From contig NC_085882.1 in the NCBI RefSeq assembly GCF_035222275.1, positions 3,541,501-3,605,500 on the forward strand: a stretch of 64,000 nucleotides of DNA, written 5' to 3'. This DNA comes from Podospora bellae-mahoneyi (taxonomy: Eukaryota > Ascomycota > Sordariomycetes > Sordariales > Podosporaceae). The notes below the pieces were generated by a model. It worked only from the letters and a program-made list of their open reading frames with translations, was not told the DNA's origin and ran no database searches. Position numbers and translations under genes: made by a program. Shown in pieces: positions 55,762 to 64,000 of the stretch (position 1 is the stretch's first letter; each line of letters starts with the position of its first letter).

Positions 55762-55795
55762 CGCTCACTGCGCTCACCTTTCGCTCACCTTGTGA
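55762..55795 (+). repeat. CGCTCACC-type short repeats, copy 2
   Basis: Three units (CGCTCACTG, CGCTCACCTTT, CGCTCACCTTG) similar to 36571-36640. Confidence 0.45.
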
Positions 55796-55876
55796 GACTA
55801 ATACGGACTGCCCCAAAAAATTTGTCGGGTGTGACTATATAGGTATCTGGGCGCGAGATGAAGCATGGTGGTCGGT

Positions 55877-56161
55877 TTAAGGTTCGGCACGTGCCACCCT
55901 CAAGGTAAGTATTGACTTGCGTTGCGCAGTGCTGGTTGATGTTGTCGACAGCGTGGCTCCTTCAGAAAAAGGGCAGCCCTCTTCACAATCATAACCGTAT
56001 TCCTTGCCTACATCGCACTTACCTTGAGCAGAAGAGTTGAGCTTCGGAAGGTTCCACCCTGAAACATGTGTTCGCGGTGGACATGTTGCGTCTGGGAAGG
56101 CGCGAGTTAGGTAACTCAGCCAAGCAACAAACATCATCAAGGCATTTGGGAGCAGGTGCAT
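55877..56161 (-). CDS. Putative small secreted protein
   Basis: 94 aa from the ATG at 56161. The start gives a hydrophobic leader (MHLLPNALMMFVAWLSYLTR) followed by a short mature part with four cysteines (TCPP, KCDV, YDCEEGC). No known domain. A GTAAGT inside the frame at about 56020 could be a splice donor, so the model may be wrong. It sits just outside the repeat island, upstream of and divergent from another secreted protein. Effector-like by size only; function unknown. Confidence 0.35.
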   Translation of the reverse strand: MHLLPNALMMFVAWLSYLTRAFPDATCPPRTHVSGWNLPKLNSSAQGKCDVGKEYGYDCEEGCPFSEGATLSTTSTSTAQRKSILTLRVARAEP

Positions 56162-56337
56162 CTGGTGGCCGCGGATAGGTGTCGCGAGACAAGTCACAAT
56201 GCAATCAGCGTAACCACAACAGGGAAGGTGACTACCACCTCCCAGTGTCCATAAGACATTGTCCTTTCGTCTCCATTCCAGAACTTGCTGTCTTCCATGC
56301 TTTCAGAACGAAAACAATCAGTTCCCAATCTGCCATC

Positions 56338-57119
56338 ATGCAATTCCCCAACAACGTCCTGGCTTTCGGTAGCCTCTTTGTCGTCGCTGGCTATGCTCAG
56401 GACACAGATACCTCCACCTCGGCGGTCGACACCACCCTCATAACCTCCGTCAGCATCGAGCTCTCCACCACAGGCACCACACTGCCCAGTGCCACGGATA
56501 TCTACAGCGGCACTGTCACCAACGCCTTGGGCGATTCTACCGGCCTCATCAAACCTCGCCCCACCACCGAGGGCGGCGGCCCTCTCGACACAGTCTACGC
56601 CTGCGGAGACACCACCGTCATTGACCAGTTCAGCTACGGCTCTCCCCTAGTGAAGGACTGCTGGGACGTCTACAACGGTCTGGACGGGAAAACCGACCCT
56701 TGGTATGCCGTCCGCGTGTTTGCTCCCAGCCAGTTCCACGTCACAATTTGTGTCTCGCAAGCTGACAAACACGTACTTTCTCTCCAAATAGGATCTTGGA
56801 TCACATGTGGGAGCAGCGTGCTTTTGCGTCGTCGGGTACCTGTGTCATCGGCGCCCAGATCGTTAGCCAGACCGACTATCCTTCGTATGTTGGCAGTGAG
56901 GACTTTCGCATCGCTATCAAGAAGTCGATTGAGCAGTTTGCCAAGAAGGATGACAAGAGCCAGGAGCTTGTCGGCACCAAGGGTTATATGCAATGCGGCA
57001 CGTTTTTTCTCTCCTATTCCCTTGCCTGTCAGAATATGGTATCTTGAGCTAACAACATGGTCTTTCGACTTGCAGAGCCCTGGCATGCCACGGTTGAGTG
57101 GGGTATCTACTACAACTAA
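56338..57119 (+). CDS. Secreted cysteine-containing protein of unknown function
   Basis: ATG at 56338; signal peptide MQFPNNVLAFGSLFVVAGYA, then a Ser/Thr-rich spacer and a Cys domain: VYACGDTTV, SPLVKDCWDVYNGL, SGTCVIGAQI, GYMQCG. This spacing (CG...SPLV.DC...GTC.FG...CG) occurs in small fungal secreted proteins of unknown role. Exons: 56338-56702 and 56792-57001 (donor GTATGC; the joint gives PWILDHMW). The last exon after CAG at 57075 should read PWHATVEWGIYYN to a TAA at 57119, but the GTTTTT donor puts it one frame off, ending early at 57097. Either another donor is used or the 3' end carries a frameshift. Confidence 0.6.
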
Positions 57120-57335
57120 GCGGCACCTCCAATCTCCCCGGTTGATTTGAATTGTTTGAGTCATGGTTATTGCCTTTGAGACGTGTACGGATCTTTGGCG
57201 ATGAGCTTATAGAGTTATTGTTGCCATATCCGAAGTGGGGCAATTTGAAAGATGGAAACCTCTTGAGAAACACCGTTATCGATACTTATGCTGATGCAAG
57301 TTGTGATGCCTTTTTGACTCCCCATATTCAACCGT

Positions 57336-58217
57336 CTATTTGACATCCCCAAACCTCTCCTGCAATGCCGCATGCAACTTGCCAAAAACCCCATCATGCC
57401 ACCCCTCGGCCTGCTTCCACTCGTCCGCAGGCAACGTCCTCTCCATAAACCTCAGCCACCCCCCCACAATAAAATCGGCGTGCGAAGCCCTGTCCCCAAG
57501 CAGGAAGGGCCCGTTTTCATTCCGTTTATACAACCCCGCCAGGCCCGTTAATGTCTGTTTCAGCGACTCCAACATATGCACCCTCTTCTCCCCATGAACC
57601 CCCATATCCTCCCACGATTTCGCCCCAAGCCGTCTCACAAATTCGTCTTTGATTCCTTGTTCAAACTCCTTATCCCACTTCATCCCCGACGCCATCAACG
57701 CCGTGTGCAGGGTGAACGCCCAATCAACATTCGTGTTGAACTTGGAATAGTCCTTGTGCTGAACATCCTCCCTCTTGCTCAGCGGAATCAAGACCTCCTC
57801 CGCGCCAGGACAGACATAATTCAGGTCGGGCTGCTCGGGAAACAAATCCCCGGACCCAGAGTCGGGGAACGTCTCCTGAAGGTAGAGCGCAATGTCGAAT
57901 GAGTCGCCGACAATCGCGCCGGTTGTGCTGTCTTTTAGCACCGGCAGAGTGTAGTAATCAGTCCCGTCGGCGAATTTCCGGCAGGCCGACGCCCCGAGCC
58001 CCTTGCGGACTTTGGTGATGTCGAGCATCTGCACCCATTCTGTCCTGTAGGGGACGCCTTTGAAGTTGAGGGCGTAGCGGGCCTTCCAGGGGTTAGGGGC
58101 CGCGGTGTTTTTTTCGCGGGGGACGGCAAAGGCGATGTCGTAGTAGATCAGGCGAGGGTCTGATGCCATGATGTTTGCGTTGTTGTTTCCTGCTGTGTTG
58201 TCGACGGGAAAGCTCAT
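57336..58217 (-). CDS. Glutathione S-transferase-like protein
   Basis: Single exon, 293 aa. The thioredoxin-fold N-terminal part has NPWKARYALNFKGVPYRTEWVQ (catalytic-site area, Ser/Tyr not certain), YYTLPVLKD (the cis-Pro motif) and GDSFDIALYLQETFP, which together mark the GST N-terminal domain. The helical C-terminal domain includes GLAGLYKRN and HADFIVGGWLRF. It resembles the fungal GSTs related to bacterial beta-etherases (LigE type) and UstS-like enzymes. Cytosolic; substrate unknown. As in two other genes here, the coding strand is C-rich in the first part and G-rich in the last part, switching near 57900. Confidence 0.85.
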   Translation of the reverse strand: MSFPVDNTAGNNNANIMASDPRLIYYDIAFAVPREKNTAAPNPWKARYALNFKGVPYRTEWVQMLDITKVRKGLGASACRKFADGTDYYTLPVLKDSTTGAIVGDSFDIALYLQETFPDSGSGDLFPEQPDLNYVCPGAEEVLIPLSKREDVQHKDYSKFNTNVDWAFTLHTALMASGMKWDKEFEQGIKDEFVRRLGAKSWEDMGVHGEKRVHMLESLKQTLTGLAGLYKRNENGPFLLGDRASHADFIVGGWLRFMERTLPADEWKQAEGWHDGVFGKLHAALQERFGDVK

Positions 58218-58741
58218 GTGTTGCTTAGGGGTGCTGATTGCTCCAGTTTGTTGTTGTTCATGTTTCCCCTACATTCTCCTCGGATTTATTTATCGACTTC
58301 CTGTCTCGGGTGAGCATCCAATTTCGGTCTAACCAGATCAGGATGACTCAGCATGATATCATAACAATCAACACACGATATCCACCCTTTGGTCCAATCA
58401 ACACCTCAAGCGTTGCAGGCGAAGCACCTGATCGGTTGCCAAGCCACGGGGCGATGCCTTGTCATACGAGGTACCATGCGGTTGGCAGCGAGCAGATATT
58501 CTTCCTCTTCACGAAATGAGAAGCGATCGATTTTCAGTTCTGCACAAGGCAGTAAAGTGTTGATTGGTGAGACATTATTTTGGTATTGAAACAACTCCAC
58601 GCTGTACCCAACACCCCTTCATGATCCTGTCGTCGTAATACTTCAACTCTTCGCTGTGGCCATCCTGCATGATCATATAACTACTTCGTATCCATGTCTA
58701 ATGTATCAAAAATGAACCAGTCAACACCTCGCCATGCTTGG
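58218..58741. other. Intergenic region
   Basis: 5' region of the GST-like gene and 3' region of the copper transporter. No gene seen. Confidence 0.5.
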
Positions 58742-59465
58742 TCAATGGCAACAAAGTGTGGGGTCCTTCGTGGCAGTTGTTTGTCCCACGCTGTGAGTTG
58801 TTAGCGAGACTGCACATGGTGCGAGGTAGACGAACAACACCAAAAAAAAAGCAGGACTCACGCATCACGCGCACCGAGTGGCTCCCAGTGAAACATGAAG
58901 GACCCGAGATATGCCCCAAGAAAAATGCATATAATGATGTACCCATTGTAGTACATCGCCAACCTGTGGTTCCAAGTTCTTGTTAGCTCACCACCCAAAA
59001 TACCCAACCAAGAGAAAGGTGGTATCAAACTCACAGCATGATAAAGTATCCCACCGCAAACTGTACCATGTGCAAGGCTGCCCTGACCGCTTGCTCCCAG
59101 ATCTTCGGCCTGTACCCCTGCGTAACGTCGACGTTGTGTTGCCCAGCCAATGCCTCACGATGTTTCTTGACCAGGTACCGGTCATACTCCTTCGTCAACC
59201 TCCTCAAGGCTTCCATCGTGATGGCGAGCAACAAAACGCCGACGCATGACCCACCAAACATTTGGTTTGAGGTGATTTTCCACGACGAGGAGATGAAGCA
59301 GGAGTCGATCGTGTTCCAGTTCCAGAGCATGCTAATTTTGCAACCGGTGCCGCCGCCGTGGCCATGGCCGCCGCCGGCTGCCGCAGCAGCAGCGGTCGAG
59401 GTTATCTTGGCGATCACACTGGTGATGGTTGAGGTGGGTGTCATGTCGTGGTTGGAGTGGTCCAT
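58742..59465 (-). CDS. CTR-family copper transporter
   Basis: Three exons: 59465-59035, 58963-58862, 58790-58742; 193 aa, phases closed. The ATG at 59465 opens MDHSNHDM, a Met/His-rich copper-binding start; the frame extends upstream without features. A His/Gly run (GGGHGHGGGTG) precedes CKISMLWNWNTIDSCF, the canonical CTR entry segment. Three membrane helices follow; helix 2 has the MxxxM copper motif (IMLLAMYY) and helix 3 has GxxxG (GAYLG). The final short exon ends LCCH, the classic C-terminal Cys/His sensor of fungal CTRs, which supports the splice model. It imports Cu(I) across the plasma or vacuolar membrane as a trimer. Confidence 0.93.
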
Positions 59466-60352
59466 TTTGGGTGTGTGGATGCGGAATATTAACTGTTGTT
59501 TGTGTCTGAAGTGAGGCCGTAGCAAGATTGAAGCTGTAGCAAAACTGAGTGAAAATTGATCAACAGATGAATTGGTGGTCAAAAGTTGAGCTGGATAAGG
59601 TTTTGTGGTAATTCTTTCGAGGGCGGGGTGCCCAGGGCAGGTCCAAATAAGGTTGAGAGGGAAGAACGCCTCTCGAGAAAGTGTACCAGGAAAGAAAGAG
59701 GCTGTTGGGGTGGGCAATCAGCGGCGGACAAGCACCACATTAATACCTTGTTTTAAACACAAGAGAGTGGCGCTTTCGTGAGACGTGAAGTGTTCTTTTT
59801 TTGGGTCAAAGAAACCATCAACTCCTGAAGCACTATCTGTTATGGATGGAGAATGAGCATGTTGTGATAGGTGTATGCTGCAGCAAATATGATGATAACT
59901 GGTGAACATCATGGACTCACCCTGGCTTGACCGAGATGGGGGGAGATGGGGTGGGCCCACACTGAGCACGTTTGAGCGAGTAGATGGCTCGTTAGATCCC
60001 TGTGGCCAACGGTTGTGATGTGAGCAGTACCAATGAATGCAGAACAACCGATGGGAGCTTGCATGGAACCATGGCGTTTTCGTGTTCTGGGTTTCTGGAT
60101 AGCAGCTGCAATGTGGTGCCTTCTTGGCGGGTTGCACAACTTCACACGGAAGCATCGAATGAAGTTGATGATTTGCAGTCAGCGTCATGGACTCCGGTCG
60201 GGACTCAGGAGATGGAAGTCGGAAGTCGGGAGCTGGTCACTTGGCAAGAGTGCTCGGGTAGGGACCCTGATGGCCGCCACGCCCTGCCAAGAGCAGCTGA
60301 TATCTCCACCGACCTCTATCTTGCTCAAAGCCACTCAGATGCATACGATTTT
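59466..60352. other. Intergenic region
   Basis: Promoter side of the copper transporter. The plus ORF 60002-60430 has no ATG-supported features and overlaps the next minus ORF; no supported gene. Confidence 0.45.
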
Positions 60353-60817
60353 CTACCTTGTGAACACGGCGCACCTGACAGCCCTGTTATCATCGAAACC
60401 CTGTGTCTGACTGGAATTTGTTCGCCATAGGGTGCTTGGAACGAGATTGATGAGGCTGCGGAAGCTTCCCCAGGAACGCCTTGAGGCTTGTTGCCAAAAG
60501 GAAAGAGTGACATCACGGGGTGCGTGCTTTCGGATAAGCTGAGAGATTCCTTCTGAGCTGACTCCAATGTTGACCAGAAAGCTCCCTAGTCTCTCATTTT
60601 GGCCTCTGCTTGACAAAGCTTGCATTCCGTCACTGATCCTGTCAGGGTGAACAATGATACTCGACCCGAGTGCTTCGAGAGCGAGGACCGCCGAGCTTTG
60701 CAAGCCCTCTTGCTGCGACGCACGGAACAGGCCCCAAAAGAAGCCGGCTGTCTTGAAGAGTGTGTTGCCAATCGACCATTGTGTTTGTACGACGTCCGGA
60801 TTTCCCGGGTCGGCCAT
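60353..60817 (-). CDS. Hypothetical ORF, possibly one exon of a gene
   Basis: 154 codons from the ATG at 60817 (MADPGNPDVVQTQWSIGN). The middle part (ALEALGSSIIVHPDRISDG, SFLVNIGVSSEGIS) has coding-like composition. No signal peptide, membrane helix or known domain. The frame is open upstream without an ATG, so this may be an internal exon, but no splice partner was found. It could also be chance. Confidence 0.25.
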   Translation of the reverse strand: MADPGNPDVVQTQWSIGNTLFKTAGFFWGLFRASQQEGLQSSAVLALEALGSSIIVHPDRISDGMQALSSRGQNERLGSFLVNIGVSSEGISQLIRKHAPRDVTLSFWQQASRRSWGSFRSLINLVPSTLWRTNSSQTQGFDDNRAVRCAVFTR

Positions 60818-61962
60818 GATGTACAGCGTATGTCCGTTGGCAAGGGAGACTTTCGATAAAATATGTGGCAAACGGCTACCTTGGCGAATATGTTGTTCTT
60901 GATCAGTCGGCTGAAGACGGGTCGGTTAGAAAAGCCAGGACCAAGAGAATACCTCTATCGTCTGGTTCTGCAGGAACAAACAGTCCCAGGGAAACCTAGC
61001 AGGGAGAACTTGGTTCTGTTTTGTGGAAGGGTTTAACAATTGTTATCTAAACCTCCATCGCTGTTTTATTGAAATTGCACATGTCGGTGCAGGCCAAATG
61101 ACCAATGGGTGAAAGACAAACCAGTTGGCAAATATCCAGGCCGCTTGACACTGGTTCGAGACAGGCGTGGCTGCATGTGCGACCTTTGGTCACCCAGCTC
61201 GGGCGAAAGTGACGTCTGCATGGGATGACTGGTGATGTTGCTGTTATTCGTTATCCCACGCGGAAGCGGTCAGAGGAGTAGATATACCCCCAAGGCTGAG
61301 AAGGGCGGTGATCAATGCTGAGGCAATACCGACAAGGAAGAGTCTGGTGTGTAGTGATTGTATGGTGTTTTGAGAACCGGAAGGCAGTCCAAAATCGACC
61401 TGAGCATGGTAGCCGACCTGGGTAAGCGATCATAGAAGAGCACATCGATGACTTAACGAGGTGGCCCCTCAGTAGCTGGGCAGCCGGCCTCGCCAGCTGC
61501 CAGCCCGCCCTGCACTGGCTGGGCCAACCAAGCACTTGAACAACGAGTGGGTCCACGGCCAGCACTCTAGGTTCAAGTGACAGCCTCACAGTTTGTGTTA
61601 TTGCCTTAAGTTGAGAGGGGTTAGTCTTTGGAGTCTTGCATCTCCCAGCCATGGTGTATGGCGGCCGGATCAGTGCTCAGGTGAGTGACTATTGGGGATT
61701 CCCTAGTGTTGTATGTTTTTGCTGTCTTTTACTGTTTCCTTTTATGACATTTTGTGTGGCACCTGACAAAGGGCCCGCCTTTTCACCAGACCCAAATCCG
61801 GTTGCTCTTAAGGTGGATTTTCCTATTTGTTTACTTTTGAACTGAACAACCACCAACCAATATTGTAACACCAATTGTCAACCAATTTCTGGCCTTTTGG
61901 CCCTCATTTTCGCGGCCAGTGACTTACCTAGGCCACTAGCCCAACACATCTTGTCGGCCGCC
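60818..61962. other. Intergenic region
   Basis: No supported gene. The minus ORF 61251-61652 and plus ORF 61636-61845 are featureless. Confidence 0.45.
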
Positions 61963-62973
61963 TCAATATCTTGTCGCGGTGGGAAGTTCAAATACCTGCC
62001 TGGGAGCCTCAAACTCATGTGCATTTGCCCTGGTTTCCATTTCCAATCCCCCCATGTGTTTCTCCTGGCCTTTTGGAACATCATGCGGAGGTGGTGGCGA
62101 CTTTGATGCACGCATGAACCGGATGAAGAAATAGACTGCTATCCCAACTGCAATCATGGCTACTCCTACCGAGACACCAATTCCGATTTTGGCCCCGGTC
62201 GACAGCTCGGAGGATTGGATCGCGGGCTGTGGCTCGGACGTGCTCGATGGTGTTGTACCCCCCGAAATTGTCGATACTGGACCACCTGGTTCAGTCACCG
62301 GTCGAAATATCGTTTGACCGGTTGGGGATGTGGAGGATGTGGTTGTCAGTGTGGCGAGAAGCGGGTTGGCGGTCTTCCACCAGTTGACGACTTCGCTGTC
62401 ACTCTCCTGCCACATTATCGGTATTCCCTTGGCCAAGACCATCAGCCTCGTGCTTGCTATGATGTCGGACAAGGCCCCAACTGGCTCAGTGGTCACCCAG
62501 ACGTTCGTCATGGTCGAGTGCCGTGGTATGGTTGAAGCGCAGTCCCTTGTGTTGGCCCAATTTGTTGACGCCCATGGCCTATCAGGAGTGAAACCTCTGT
62601 TTGCACGAGATGTGAGATGGATATTCAGAAGAAAGGACCAGATCTACACGCACGAGGGGCAGCACAGCCAAGCCGTCGTTCCTTTTGGAGCTAACGCTTT
62701 CTGCGAGTAGTCAGATGCTGTTGTTGGAAAATCGCTTTCCAGAGAAGCCACAGGTGCCCATCCGCTGGGACATATGCCAGGCGAATAGTAGTACACCGTA
62801 TGCAGATTCAGTGACTGAGTGCCCGGTGGATAGCACTCAGTGGCCTCTTCCCAAAAGGCCGCGACGTAAAACCCCGCAATGCCACTTCCGATGAAGGAAG
62901 TTGTAGAGAGACATGTTGATGGCCCGGTGAAAACCGTCGTGACAGGACCGACGTTGTCCAGTGGCAAAGCCAT
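61963..62973 (-). CDS. Single-pass cell-surface protein
   Basis: Two exons: 62973-62654 and 62596-61963; 317 aa; donor GTGCGT and acceptor ACAG, frame closed. The extracellular part has CYPPG, CPSGW and TAWLCCPSGF, a Cys pattern shared by fungal surface proteins that place a small Cys domain before a Ser/Thr-rich stalk (TTTSSTSPTGQT...). One membrane helix (IGIGVSVGVAMIAVGIAVYFF) is followed by a basic stop-transfer (IRFMRASK) and a proline-rich cytoplasmic tail. The ATG at 62973 does not start a good signal peptide; a hydrophobic VLLTAS just upstream suggests that the true first exon is missing from this model. Confidence 0.7.
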
Positions 62974-63724
62974 TGACGCAGTGAGGAGGACCTAGCTGGC
63001 AGACCACAGGAAGATGTCACGAACGAGGAACGAGACAAAGGAAGTTCAAAACATTAAGGTCGATGCGGCTGGTTATTTAGCCGTCTTACCGACAGACACT
63101 ATAGCTATTAAACAATGTAGTATCGAAGTCTAATCCAGGGGTCAAAGGGGCCTGAAACCGAACCTGATTGGACTTTATGCAAGTTATCGGAGATATACAC
63201 CAGCGCAGCCGGCCCGGCGGTTACTACCTGCAGCTCTTCCACTTGAAGTAAAATAACACCAGACGGGTACCTAGGCAGGTGGTTTATTTGACTATACCAA
63301 TCTAGTAGAAGACAGTATTCCACACAGCCATCGTTGAGCACCATTCAGGGTATCTCATCACAACCCCGCATGGGCGAGAAGACACCACAGGGAACAAAAT
63401 GCAAGCCGACTTGGGCAAACGTGCAAAAGCAAGTGTGAAGGGATGAAAGCGAGATGACTGATGTGAACAGGAAAAAGATCGAGAACATCAAAACACCGGA
63501 AAGCCGTATAGCTACGAGAATAGTCCCAGTAGCCGACTCCGACGGTAATCTCCTCCTGCACGTAGTCTCGGGGAGCAATATGGACCCTGCAACAGTAGTT
63601 TCGGTGTGGCTGGTGGCCTCCGTGTTTGATGTGCCCCAGTCTGCCCGTCCATTTCCAGCCAAGAGGATCGAACTGGCGCTGACCCTACACCAACTGCAAC
63701 AACTGAGCGTCTTCTCACCGAAAC
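62974..63724. other. Intergenic region
   Basis: May contain the true 5' exon of the surface protein. Overlapping ORFs at 63345-63861 on both strands show no recognisable features. Confidence 0.4.
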
Positions 63725-64000
63725 CTAGTAAGGACACTTCCCACAGTACCCGCACTCGTCTGCCGAACAAGCTGTGTAATCGGGCAACTCCTTCTCATAG
63801 TCGTAGCCGTACAGGTTGTCGTGGTAGTACCGATGATCTTCATCGCTGTCGTCCTTGTTGACATCAGTCTCGGGGTCAAAAGAGTCATGATCAGATCCCT
63901 GAGTTTCAGGCTCGCCAACCCCATCATCACTCTCATCTGTCAAGGCCCCACCCTGCAACCCCCACCGAGCCTTGACTGCATCAGAAAGCGCATCGTTCAC
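63725..64000 (-). CDS. Hypothetical acidic protein, C-terminal fragment
   Basis: The frame is open to the right edge; 91 codons are visible to the stop at 63725-63727. Very acidic (DESDDGVGEPE, DDSDEDH) and ending DECGYCGKCPY, a CxxCxxC-like cluster that could bind metal. No domain can be named from the fragment; the start lies outside the window. Confidence 0.5.
   Translation of the reverse strand: MNDALSDAVKARWGLQGGALTDESDDGVGEPETQGSDHDSFDPETDVNKDDSDEDHRYYHDNLYGYDYEKELPDYTACSADECGYCGKCPY

Larger units (their letters stand above)
54401..55876. other. Repeat island 2, right part
   Basis: No supported gene. The region contains LTR-like copy B, a palindromic tandem repeat, CTCACC repeats and several featureless ORFs (54412-54669, 55150-55432). 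Confidence 0.5.

Noticed and set aside
63345-63861. Overlapping ORFs on both strands
   Set aside because: No domain and mutual overlap; probably 3' flank of the edge gene.
1-64000. CRISPR arrays, prophage or bacterial operons
   Set aside because: None seen; intron-rich genes and gene families are clearly fungal.

Overview
This window comes from a filamentous ascomycete, most likely a Sordariomycete close to Sordariales. The main reasons are the intron style and the gene content. Introns are short (about 45-110 nt), with GTRNGY donors and CTAAC/CTGAC-type branch sites. The genes include a GH11 xylanase, GH36/Sip1, an M43 'MEP1'-type protease, a CE3-FG-GAP protein, a LysM-chitin-binding-GH18 chitinase, a C-terminally CCH-tailed CTR copper transporter and a NACHT-WD40 (NLR) remnant. 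No bacterial operons, CRISPR arrays or phage genes are present. All gene models are hand-built from reading frames and splice signals. Exon lengths and phases close for every multi-exon model unless the entry says otherwise.

Layout. 0-5 kb: the 5' end of an MGMT/Atl1-like gene, an intron-containing tRNA-Ala(CGC) and two related C2H2 zinc-finger genes. 7.7-21 kb: a gene-rich block of mostly secreted or metabolic enzymes: a 2OG-Fe(II) prolyl-hydroxylase-like protein, a secretory SET protein, the GH11 xylanase, an alpha/beta hydrolase, an extended SDR (DenD-like), the M43 metalloprotease, a Sip1 GH36 enzyme and a secreted unknown. 22.5-28 kb: a 17-exon, 1,484-residue protein with two different SGNH esterase domains around an FG-GAP region. 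28.7-36.1 kb: a dynamin-like GTPase with an FG/GLFG-like tail, a membrane protein and a coiled-coil/acidic protein.

36.6-38.2 kb is a gene-poor repeat island that ends in a truncated ceramide glucosyltransferase. 39-46.3 kb holds the most striking locus. One continuous reading frame carries a signal peptide, three LysM domains, ChtBD1 and GH18 chitinase, and runs through a single in-frame TAA, removable by a 63-nt in-frame intron, into a subtilisin-like S8 protease domain. A five-LysM gene lies head-to-head with it at 48.4-49.8 kb but is a pseudogene with three nonsense codons and a frameshift. 51.6-55.8 kb is a second repeat island with LTR-like fragments, a chromodomain remnant and an NLR remnant. 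55.9-64 kb returns to ordinary genes: two small secreted proteins, a GST-like protein, the CTR copper transporter, a single-pass surface protein and a gene cut by the right edge.

Functionally the window leans towards polymer attack and surface biology (xylan, chitin, acetyl esters, protein, alpha-galactosides). The chitinase/LysM pair fits the killer-toxin-like (subgroup C) chitinase arrangement known in filamentous fungi. Dead genes concentrate at or beside the two repeat islands.
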